In this document: one piece after another, positions 10,621 to 19,798 of the stretch
Layout: every line of letters begins with the position of its first letter
Numbering within the stretch: the stretch's first letter is position 1
Source: Madurella fahalii
Lineage: Eukaryota; Ascomycota; Sordariomycetes; Sordariales
Direction of reading: 5' to 3'
Length of the DNA stretch: 64,000 nt
NCBI GenBank assembly: GCA_029876055.1
Contig: CM056878.1
Span: 682,001-746,000 of the forward strand
The notes under the pieces: model-generated
Seen by the model: the letters and a program-made list of their open reading frames with translations, nothing else
Told to the model about the DNA's origin: nothing
Database searches by the model: none
Program-made: the position numbers and the translations under genes

Positions 10621-13207
10621 CTAAAGAAAAGCGTCGTTAGAATCCTGCTGCGTAGCATGATTCTCCTTCGAGAACCGTACGATCAAGACACGTCCCGATT
10701 CGCATCCGATCGCCACGGCCGTCCCGGATATAGCCGACGACAACGGCCGATACTCCGCAGGCAGCCATAGAATCTTTCGGCCATCACATGTAATCCACGC
10801 ATCGTGGCGGTTCAGGCCATACCTTGAACCGTCTAAAGAGAGCGCTGTAGCGACTGGGCCACGCTCGAGTGTCTTTATCACGCGGCCTGTCGCTACATCC
10901 CGGAGCTGTACCATCGAGTCTCCTAAAGTCAACATAAGTGCCCGGCCGTCCGGTGAAAAGGCTATGTTCTTGACCGCGACACCCTTGAGCTTCTGCATCG
11001 TACGGCCTGTTGCTGCATCCCAGAGCCGTACCGTGTCGTCATCTGAAGCCGATGCAAGGATCCGGCCGTCCGGCGAGAAGGCTATGCTATTGACCGAGCC
11101 GCTATGGCCCTTGAGCGTCTGTAGACAAGGATCCCAGTGCTCCTTGACACCTGTAACATCCTTCAAATATGGCAATCTTTCTTTCCAATACTGGCTCTTT
11201 ACCTTGCTGTTCGTCGGAGAGAACACCAGCGCGGCAGCATAGGTCTGCAATGGTGCCTCCTCTATGATGGAACCGTAGCTCACTGCAAAATTTACGGCAT
11301 CCTTTAAGAAGTCGACAAGTTGAAGGCCCGTATCAACAATGGACACGTTTGGTGCAGATGCATTGGGTGTCAACTTCCAATTAGTGAGCAGATACGTAGG
11401 ATGCAGGTACAGCATTTGCACGACATACCATGAGTGAGCGAAGCCACTTTCTGATAGATGCCTTTCCAAATCTACCCCCTACGCTCGGTGTTGGCTGCAT
11501 TTGGTTAGCAGGCAGAGTGTAACCATGCTATTGTACAACGTACCTGAATCGCATACAGAAGCCTTCTAGCCGAAACTATCCCGTCTGGAACCTTGCGCAA
11601 AAGACTCAGACTCTCAAGCCAATGGATAAAACGCGTCTTTAGGAACGCATAGACCTCGTCATTATCAAGGAGCTCTTCTCCTTGATCAGGGTTCTGTCCG
11701 TGGGCATCAAGTAAATGATCGACCCAGTAGACGCAGGAGTACCTCACCGCGCTTAATGGGTCCGGATCGGGTGGCTGTGCTTCGTCAATTAGGAGTCCGG
11801 GATTCCGAAGGCCCCATATATCCCTTTTCAAGGTCCTAGACAGAGCCCGCAGCGAGCGTAAGAACAGCTCGCGATGGGTAGCCTGGATGCCGGAAGGAAA
11901 GACCCTAGGTAGCGCATTGGCAGTAAGGTAGTCTTTGGCGGATTGATGGATGAGATAGATCTGAGCGTCTCGAACTGTGATGAATGAACCGCACAGCTGA
12001 ATCATCTTTTCCAGCTCAGGTATGTCAGAGGCATCCGCTAAGCTCTGTAATTCAGAGATGTAAAGTGGGCGATGCGCAAGAGTAACCATTGCAAGAATAT
12101 GGCGACAGGATCTTGCGGCTTTCTCGACTTGACTCATCATCCGATCATAGAGTGGTTCCAAACCAGGCGGGATTTCTTCTAGTAGCGGAAGCACGTCCCT
12201 GCTCAGTACAGGCTTCTGAAGCTCCTGGAAGACGAGGGCTACCCAGAGAAAGGTTCCTTCAGCTTTTTGTCGCATCTGGGTTCTGACCCGGTGTTGCATA
12301 GTCATGTCATGCTCAATCGACTTGAGCCGGGAGACCTTATAGTCGATATACAGGTCAATAGCGTGTGATACCTGATCTGCATTGAGCTCAAGACTGAGGT
12401 TCATACGTGAGTCATCGAGGGTAAACTGCTGCTCAATGTCGAGCCTATTTCGACTCGACACGATCCATTTGATGGGCATAGATGCTTCCTCCGCCGTCTC
12501 CCTGATAATCTCCAGAAGTTGTTGCAGGTTCTCCTCGCACTCATCAAGGGCGTCAACAACCAGATACGCCACTGCAAGCCTGGAGTCTCGCAAGATGGCA
12601 CGAAAGATGTCGCACAGAGCGTAGAAAGCGTTTTCGTCTTCGAATAACTTATTTCCCGCACGGTCATACTTTGTCTGCAGGTGCGACGTAAGGTATGGCT
12701 GCTGGTCGACGAGCAGATAGATGAGGCCGCGCAAGACAGCCGTGGCGTTGTTAAGGTGGGCGTTGGTGCCTTGACAGAAGAAGTAGGAGAGTTTGCCGGT
12801 ATTGGCTGTGGACTCGAGCTCATTGATGATGCCGCAGAGCAGCATGGTCTTGCCCTTGCCAGCGTCGCCTTTGATCCATAGCAGTCGGCGCTGTGGATCG
12901 TTACGCCATCGTCGGAAATCGGCATTATCAAGAATCCAAAGATACGAGTCTTTGAGCAGGCCGCCCTTCGTCTTTTCGATGCGTTTTTTATCGTTACGAG
13001 GGTCGGTCAATCGCAGATGGCGCAGGCAGCTTTCTTCGGACACATTGTAATTATTCCCGATATGAAGGCGCGATCCACCTTCTGTTCGTACGCTGTCGAT
13101 ACGGATCGATTCTAGCTTTGCCTATTCCCGTAGTGTCCCAGATTAGCTTATGCGTGTGCCCAAGCAGTCATTCTCCATTTTTGACTCACGGACAAGCGGT
13201 CGTCCAT
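10621..13207 (-). CDS. NACHT-WD40 NLR-type receptor with N-terminal HET-s-like amyloid motif
   Basis: Predicted exons on the minus strand are 13207-13190 (18 nt), 13121-11544 and 11478-10621 (817 aa). Intron 1 (68 nt) has GTGAGT, GCTAAT and AATAG; intron 2 (65 nt) has GTACGT, GCTAAC and CGTAG; both are phase 0. Residues 10-32 form a HET-s-like motif (VRTEGGSRLHIGNNY). The NACHT NTPase has Walker A GDAGKGKT (residues 91-98) and Walker B LVVDALDE (about 193-200). WD40 repeats begin near residue 651 with one textbook repeat (GHSGSVNSIAFSPDGRILAS); the later repeats are degenerate. Fungal NLRs of this plan sense a non-self ligand through the repeats, oligomerise, and pass on an amyloid fold to a HeLo effector. 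The effector candidate lies 640 bp upstream on the same strand, as with NWD2 and HET-S in Podospora. Function is inferred. An extra intron in residues 545-575 is possible. Confidence 0.85.
13044..13112 (-). other. r0-type amyloid signalling motif of the receptor
   Basis: This encodes residues 10-32 of the NACHT-WD40 protein. Aligned without gaps on the terminal Gly-Asn, it shares V/I-R-x-E, Arg at motif position 13, the alternating hydrophobics at 14 and 16, Gly17-Asn18 and an aromatic at 20 with repeat R1 (VRMEDSARVYVGNVF) and repeat R2 (VVAKGESGIQIGNTY) of the adjacent HET-S homologue. The position at the extreme N-terminus, ahead of NACHT, is where amyloid motifs sit in fungal NLRs. Its role in templating is inferred. 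Confidence 0.8.
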
Positions 13208-13849
13208 CTCTAGAACCGCTGAACGAGATAGCGGGCAGGTGGTAGTGGGGCGGTTTTGGATCAGCAGCGAAATGCCCGGCAGCAGGCCGATGGAGAGAAT
13301 CTGGAATGGAACCTTTACGTGACGGATTGTTAGAGGGACGGCAAGAATGGTGCCCGAGAAGTTGGGTTCCTGTGGCGTTTTCAAGCCAGCCACCAAGAGA
13401 GGGGCTGCAGACTCTCGCAGCGGTGGCTGCCGGACGACCAATCGCAACGGTCGCCATCCTGCATCGACGAAAAACACAGCTAATTGAAGAGGCAGAGCGT
13501 TTCGTGAGAGTTGACCAGTTACGTTCTCCGTAGCCGTCCAATTGCTACGATGATCTGGATTGCAGTAGGTTCAAAACAATCAGACACTAATTACACCCAC
13601 AATATGGCGGAATGGACAGGACCCTGTCGGTATGTGACCTCGCCGACACGATTGCGGTTCGCGTGCTAAAGCATTGGCTTCTTGAAAGAGTCCGTCAGCT
13701 CGAATTCCCGGTTATTGGGCTCTGTCCGCGCCGTTGGGTTACGGCGCCGGGGTAAATTCAAGTCATTTGCATTCAGTGAACACTAAGGAGTTAGGAACTA
13801 CGTTCGGATATTCTACTACCCCGCAAGTCTAGAACTACTTTGCCCGCCG
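13208..13849. promoter_or_regulatory. Intergenic region between het-S homologue and receptor
   Basis: These 642 bases separate the het-S stop from the receptor start on the same strand, so they should hold the het-S 3' end and the receptor promoter. Overlapping open frames on both strands have no motif. No clear TATA box is visible close to 13207. Confidence 0.5.
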
Positions 13850-14719
13850 TTAACGATCCCAAAAACCCTTGCCCCCGTACGTGTTTCCAATCTGGATCCC
13901 GGACTCACCCTTCGCTACCACCGTCTCTACCGAGTTGATCGTCTGATCCTTGATGAAGATCTCACGGTGTACGGCTGCCTCGGTGAATACATTGCCGACG
14001 TAGACCCTTGCACTATCCTCCATCCTGACATCCTTGGCGGAGTTCCTTCCCGCGATCGCGTCAATCTTCTGTGCAGCCGCATTCGATAGAGCTCCATCGA
14101 TCCCCTCCGCCGTATTCTTGAGAATCGTCAGGCTTATTTCGTCCTCTACCTCTTCGATCTCGACCTTGGCTAGCTTGTGGTAAACGGCCTCGATAGGGAA
14201 GGCCTTCTCTAGCTCGTCGACAAAGCCGGCGATTTGATCGACGATTTTCTCTAGGCTCTTCCCGTCGTATAGTGCCCATACCGCCTTCTTTGCTAGGCTC
14301 GTATCTTTCTGTCTCCGACAAGCAAGGTCTTTTAGCCTCCTGTGTAGCGCTCGTCCGACCGGCTTCATGTCCTTGTCCTCGAGTGTCATTAGATCCTGCT
14401 GGTCCGCAACGAGCTCGTATCGCTTCGACGTTTTTCGGGCGGACTCGAAGAGGAGCACGATCTCCTCGATAATCGATTGCGCCAATTGAACCGACTTATC
14501 GATCGGCGCGCTGGAGCGGAAACGCGGGTCGTCGTTGATCTTGACCGCCTCGCCCCATCGACCCAGGCGTGTCTTCGCAATGTCCAGTCTAAGCTGGCAT
14601 CTCTCAAAGTCACGCCCAAAACGGCGACCCAGCTGGATGTACTCAAAACAGTCAACGCAGTTGTTGAAGAGGCCGGCAACGCTCAAGGCACCAGCAACGA
14701 TCCCGAACGGTTCCGCCAT
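13850..14719 (-). CDS. het-s: HET-s/HET-S homologue: HeLo domain and prion-forming domain
   Basis: This is a single uninterrupted frame of exactly 289 codons from the ATG at 14719, the length of the Podospora anserina protein. An in-frame upstream extension to 14956 is open but lacks similarity, so I chose MAEPFGIVAGALSVAGLFNN. Residues 1-about 227 are the helical HeLo domain (QLRLDIAKTRL, RWGEAVKINDDPRF, SLEKIVDQ, VDELEKAFPIEAV). Residues 218-289 are the prion-forming domain with repeats R1 (from Asn226) and R2 (from Asn262) and the ending GGKGFWD. In Podospora the HeLo domain of HET-S becomes a membrane-disrupting toxin when the C-terminus is folded into the amyloid; HET-s carries the same amyloid but an inert HeLo domain. 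Position 23 is Asp and position 33 is Arg; as I recall, position 33 is Pro in HET-s and His in HET-S. The sequence supports an intact, functional gene. Confidence 0.95.
   Translation of the reverse strand: MAEPFGIVAGALSVAGLFNNCVDCFEYIQLGRRFGRDFERCQLRLDIAKTRLGRWGEAVKINDDPRFRSSAPIDKSVQLAQSIIEEIVLLFESARKTSKRYELVADQQDLMTLEDKDMKPVGRALHRRLKDLACRRQKDTSLAKKAVWALYDGKSLEKIVDQIAGFVDELEKAFPIEAVYHKLAKVEIEEVEDEISLTILKNTAEGIDGALSNAAAQKIDAIAGRNSAKDVRMEDSARVYVGNVFTEAAVHREIFIKDQTINSVETVVAKGESGIQIGNTYGGKGFWDR
13853..14068 (-). other. Prion-forming domain (two amyloid pseudo-repeats)
   Basis: These are residues 218-289 of the HET-S homologue. R1 (226-246) and R2 (262-282) each form one layer of the known beta-solenoid in HET-s. 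Asn226, Arg236, Asn262 and the two Gly-Asn turns are present. R2 has Gly at 274, where R1 and the receptor motif have Arg. The aromatic C-terminal loop GKGFWD is retained. Confidence 0.9.
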
Positions 14720-15354
14720 AGCGTGTTGACCGGTAGTAGTGGCTGTGGATGAAGAAAAGGGAAAGATGAAAGCTGGTGCCCCTCTCCGGCTGAGTGTACC
14801 TGATTGGGTTGGAGGTTGGGCGCCCGCAGTCAAGCTGGCAGAAGTCATGTGACTACGGGATATTAAATTCAGGTAGGTAGGTATTGATGCGATTCGTGCG
14901 TTCCGCCCGCGGGCACTTACGCGCCCCTGACCACGGCCACTCCTCACCACCAACACCTAATATACCATCTTCCATTACCTTCAATACTCTACTCCCCTGC
15001 GTATCGGGTATCATACTCTCCAGTGGCATATTCTGGCGTATCGTAAACCCGGTAGTCACCGTCTGAAAGAAACGACCATCCACCTCATGCTCGGACCTCG
15101 GAAGGAGCCCCGGTCGCAAAACCCTCGGACCGAGTGGTTATCTCGCGTTAAATAGGAAAACCAGAGCTAAGCATGATGGTATTAGGGGTATAATAACGGT
15201 CATACAGTAGAACACAAGGAGAGTATATATTTAGAGAGTTATAACCGCGAGGATTAACACAGAAGTGGAAGACATTACGCGACCTAGGCACAATCCCAGA
15301 ATAAGGTTCTCGATCTGCCAGGCCATAAGTCGCTCATACTTGTGAAGCGCTTCT
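14720..15354. promoter_or_regulatory. Upstream region of the het-S homologue
   Basis: No gene is visible. The minus strand stays open from 14720 to 14956 in frame with het-S, probably by chance. Around 15120-15250 the sequence is AT-rich with TATATATTTA at about 15225, far from the het-S start. The region is shared with the 5' side of the plus-strand gene that follows. Confidence 0.4.
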
Positions 15355-16163
15355 GTGTCCCACTGGGTTCTCATAAGGCTCCCATGTCTCGTCCCCGCTT
15401 TTCCACTGCACCGGGAATTCCAGGCCATTGCTGTCCAGCTTTCTGTCATAACAGATCTATCGTACTTAGGGTGCAATTTCCGGACGGCAATCGCGGCGCC
15501 GCTTTTGCGCGACAAGATCTCCTCTAACCCCACTATTCCCCTCCAGCGGGATAGTGCGAGCTTTCACCACGACCTCCAAGAGAATCACGCAGAGGTATGT
15601 TATTTGGTGCTTTATTCTTCGCCCGGATTAAATTCTTAGCAAAAAGCCCATCCAACAAACTCTCTGGCTCGGTTTAGTTACTTTCAGAGCATTAGGAACA
15701 CCTTTCTGCAGCTGCGTGCCTTCTTTAGCTTCCTGATCGAACAAGTCCGGCTCTACCGGCAGATATCCGCCGGTCATACCGAGCCATGCCTCATGGAAAT
15801 CGTGAAGCTGCCGGCGCGCCCGATCACGTGGAAGGAGGAGGTAGCGGCGGTTGAGGGGATGCAGCTCCTCACAGTGAAGGCCGAGTATGAGATAAGGGTG
15901 ATAGCGAATCAGGTTCATCTGTTTTCCCGTTCAGCGTCTGATCAGTCAATCCACCCGCAACGCCTCCGCGGTCTAATTAGTAATTAACTGACTAAAAATC
16001 AAAATAGGAGACGGAACGGATCGATCGAGACCTGAGCAGGCACATTCAAGACATCGACAGGAATCTCCAGGAGATGCCGGGGTTCGCTTCCCATCATAGG
16101 GCGGCGATCGAGCAGGGTGTGGAGATGGGCCGTAGTCGGACCGGAGGCGTGCCGAGGAACTGA
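15355..16163 (+). CDS. Unrecognised helical protein, C-terminal three exons
   Basis: Three exons join in phase 0 without a stop: ...-15594, 15688-15912 and 16008-16163. Intron 1 starts GTATGT. Intron 2 ends with a textbook AACTGAC branch and AAATAG. Consistent phase across both junctions is good evidence for a real gene. Readable segments include FHHDLQENHAE, FFSFLIEQVRLYRQIS, VKLPARPITWKEEVAAVEGM and RIDRDLSRHIQDIDRNLQEM. Together they suggest a mostly helical domain that I cannot name. No ATG is visible in frame; a stop lies just upstream of 15355, so the true 5' exon is either unmodelled or lost. It lies head-to-head with the het-S homologue, a position where incompatibility partners are often found, but no link is shown. 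Confidence 0.45.
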
Positions 16164-16284
16164 ATGATGTGGGTGTTGCAGGGGGATCCGTTCAACGATA
16201 CGGTACAATGCTAGAGAAGTGGAAGTTTTGAACAGAGTTCACATGAACTATTTTTATTACACTCAGCTATTTAACTCCGCAAAC

Positions 16285-18800
16285 TCACAACCCCAGAGCC
16301 ACCAGCACTGGCCCAACCATCAACGCAGCCGCCGCCCAGCTCGCCACGCCCTTGCCGGCCCCGGCCTCAACAACGGAGGTTTTGGGCGCCGTTATCGCAA
16401 CCGCCGTAGCGTTTCCGCTTCCACTCCCGCCTCACCGGCAGTCCATGTGTAGGCCGGGCACTGCCCGGGGCCGTAGCCAGCGTCATCAACCTCAACCCGG
16501 AGCCGCTGCCCGTACCTGCTCCAGATTGGTCACCTGAGCCCGATTCAGATCCGCTACCAGAGTTCGATCCGGATCTGTTACCGGGATCCGATCCCAGCCA
16601 GCTGCCCGAGCCAGAACCTGATCCAGGCCCACTGCCCGAACCAGCAGTACCGAACCCTTCGCTCCCCGCCCCGAACCCGCCATGCGATCCAGACCCATCG
16701 CCCTCCCCACCTGACCACCCCCCGGTCGGCATCGGCGCGCCCTCAGTACATCCCGGTACAACCACAGGCGTAGGCCGCGGCTCGACCGGCGTGACGGTCA
16801 CGGTCAGCGCCGGCCCGGTGGTACCCACGCCCCCTGGGATGATGTAGACGCCTGTGGTTTGGGGGCAGACGGATGTCGTGGCTATGACGACCTCCGTAAC
16901 GACGGTGGTGAACTCCCTGCCGCCACTGCCGTTGGCGGGGCAGTCGGTGGACGGGACTGAGGGCGGGCAGAAAGTCAGGGTGACAGTTTTGTGCGTTGTG
17001 GGAATGTGTGCGGGGGGATTGCGGTGGTGGGGGGAAGGGGTTCGAGGTAGAGGAGGGGGCGGTGACTGTGATGGATTGGTTGCGGTGGGGTTGGTGAACG
17101 AGGAAGGAGAGGTGGTGGCGGTTGCTTCGGTAACTGAGGTAGTATCAGTCTCTTCTGGGCAGTAGTCGTCGTCGGCATCAGTCGTGGAAACCTCGGTGGC
17201 ACTGGTGGTCTCTGGGAGAGAAGTGGCCTCTGTGGGAGTGGTCTCCTCTGAGCAATAGTCATCGTCGGAGTCGGTCATCGATGGCTCCACAGTTGGAGAT
17301 ATTGTCTTGGTGCTCGATTCTATGGTAGAGATGGCCGTCTTTGTGGTTGACGTACTTGGTTCCGTGGTAGAGGTGGCCGAGTCCGTAGTGGAAGTGGTCG
17401 TCTCAGTGATCGAACTGCTCATCTCTGTGACCGAGCTCGCAGTTGAAGTCGAGGCGGAAGTCGACGAAGTGGCCCCGGGGGAGCATTCACCGGTGATTGA
17501 AGGGACAGCGTCAGGACCTTTGCCGATGGCTACAAGGTTCGATCCACATTCCTCGGATTGGGCGAGGTAGATGCTCCGGTTATCCCAGTCAAAGACGACG
17601 TACGCAGCGCGGAGGAAGGTATCTCCAAGCACGGCAATGCTGTCCTCGTAGGCTCCCAGCATACAATCATCCGAGTCAGGGACGTTCAAGACAAAGTCAT
17701 GATAGGGAACATTTATAACCTTGCCGGCAAAGGTGAAGTCAACTGACCCACCTTGGCCAGGGTCGAGGCAGTCAATAGAGTACAGGTCGGAGTTGGGGAT
17801 GTACTCTGCCGAGGGAAACGCTGCCACGAGCTTGTTGAAGACGGCGGTTGGCAAAGCACTCAGCGGGGATCCACTGTCGAGGCGCACGACCTGCCGCTTT
17901 CTCCGTCTTGCTTCTGGTAAACGTTGATTACCGTCCCATCGGCCTGATTGACGACAACTCCGTCGAGGTGCATCCAATATCCCGTCATGCCATCAGGCGA
18001 CTCTCCAGCGGGGACAACAGGAAGCTGGACCAATTCAACAACGTACTTCTTGGTGTCAATGCCACCAAAAATGACGGCTCTACTCAAGCTGTCCAAGCCC
18101 CACAGATCCAAGCTGAAGGCCCTGCTGTGAATGATGACTTGCTGAGCGAGAGAGTCGACAAATAACGGGTAGCCGTTGTTCCAACCTCCCAAACTCGGAG
18201 CAAGGCCCAAGGTACCCACCACTGCCCCCGAGCTGCCGTATGCGACACCAAAGATTTGCTGGGTGACCTTAGCGGCTGGAGATGGTAAGTGAACAAGTAG
18301 TCAGCCGGCTACTAGGAACGAGGAATTTTGATGGAGAGACTTTCATCCAATACCAACATAATTAGTCGGCTACGTATTGAAAATCGACGTAACCGTCATC
18401 GGCGTTCCCACGAGCCCAAGATATATGGCCTTGTTGGCCAAGGTCTATGAGCGTGTCTGACCTGGTAAACAGGGGCAGGGTGCTGCAAAAGTTGGGAGCT
18501 GAGGACTTCGAGCGGACGAGGTTGGTCCAGAGTTCACTGGAGCCTGTATCGATTTTGACCGGAACGGGCTGGCCAGGCGTGCCGAAGAGCAAATCAATCG
18601 TGTACAGGGTACCAGAGCGTTTCCCGACAGATTCAGCCTCATGCTGCCTCTTTGCGTGCCTCCCAACGACTGGACCGCCCCGCTGGGGGACGAGGGAGTA
18701 ACGGACGAGGCCATCCAACTGAATCACGTCGTTGTCAAGCTTCCTGGCCCAGCGAGCACAGCCGCCGGAAGGACGGCCAGAGGCAAAAGTTTGGCCGCAT
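16285..18800 (-). pseudogene. Pepsin-like GPI-anchored aspartic protease, frame-shifted
   Basis: Minus-strand pieces in order: a signal-peptide-like stretch (AAKLLPLAVLPAAVLAGP, about 18745-18795); LDGLVRYSLVP; the first active site DTGSSELW (about 18530); the flap region YVDFQYVAD (about 18370); FGVAYGSSGAVVGTLGLAPS; FVDSLAQQVIIHSRAFSLDL; the second active site RLDSGSPLSALP (about 17870); a long Ser/Thr then Gly/Ser-rich stalk; and a GPI-type tail (SWAAAALMVGPVLVALGL) ending at 16285. These lie in different frames. Shifts occur after the signal peptide, in the flap, just before the second catalytic Asp, and twice in the last 60 codons. No usable intron resolves them; I tested GT/AG pairs by eye. 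Yapsin-like enzymes of this type act at the cell wall or outside the cell. It is probably inactive now. Confidence 0.65.
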
Positions 18801-19798
18801 AGTGAAAGAAAAGGTAACGAATGACAAGGACAAAATGTCCCAACAAAAGAAGTGACGATTTCGGTTGCCAAATCGGAAAAGGTTTGTCTGTCGAGGCGTG
18901 CCAAATCCGCTCTATATGCATTACACAGCAGAGACCTAACAGGGGAGGTCTGCCAAGCTTCCAACTCTTCAGCTCGCTTGGATCTGTGTTGTGGATGGCC
19001 TAGACCGGTCGAGGGCGTAAGGACCATTAGCGCGGCTTCAATAGCGTCGTCTGTCAATCTCCCGGCTCACTAACACGGAGGCGGCTGGGGACTAATCGGC
19101 ATCGGGGAGCTTCATCTCTGCTCTGGTCCGGTGGGTCAACCTTATGACACCCAGGCGCATCCCGGAAGACCACATATCGACTTAGGCCTCAACTTCCGTC
19201 CCTCTAGGTTTCCCAAGACATGCCTTGTACGGAGTGTCAGCGCTTGCTCAGCAGGTACTGGACTGCTTCAAGATGTTGGCACCGTGCTATTGCTCATTTG
19301 TGTCTTACAATCTCCCCGGGGGAATAGAAAACCCTCCAATCTCCCTTGGCAACCTGCGATCAGCACGTCCATAAATAATTACTTACCGAGATCTGTTCAT
19401 CTCACCGAAACGAAGTAAGCCGGCAGCCCATAATTTGCGACTTCCGGGTCTATATCATGATTAGCTGAGCATTATTTAGCGCGCGTAATCCATTACTGTG
19501 GATAAATATGGCTTGTCTTGGACAGAAGCTGGTGCAATAAGCGAGGGGAGCACTTATCTATGGATACTCTCTCCCTAGGTTCCGAGTTCTCCTAATGTTG
19601 TGTCATATCATGCCACCTCCTTCACCATCGCTGCCCAGCAAGTCCTGGAGGGAAATACTCATGTATTTAACTTTCTTAACCACAATGGCGCAGCCGACCG
19701 GCCGTGTTCAGGTACATGTAGGTACCACTTCAGCGCTCATGATGACGGCTTAGCAAAAGCAAATAACCCAACTCGATCCCGTACAGTAGGACGAGGTT
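18801..19798. other. Intergenic, no gene seen
   Basis: This lies between the protease relic and the 3' end of the C-A gene. Plus-strand open frames here (18821-19003, 19131-19418) have no motif and no splice context. In particular, no carrier (T) domain follows the adenylation domain that ends at 19799. Confidence 0.6.

Noticed and set aside
11505..11543. Reading straight through the end of receptor exon 2 (RCTIAWLHSAC)
   Set aside because: GTACGT, a GCTAAC branch and CGTAG mark an intron, and the WD40 half follows in phase.
13143..13541. 132-codon open frame upstream of the receptor as its N-terminal domain
   Set aside because: The 18-nt exon model gives a shorter, motif-bearing N-terminus in phase with good splice signals. 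This frame has no effector-domain features.
14720..14956. 79-codon N-terminal extension of the het-S homologue
   Set aside because: In frame and open, but it has no HeLo character. The internal ATG gives exactly 289 codons and the conserved MxEPFGIVAGAL start.
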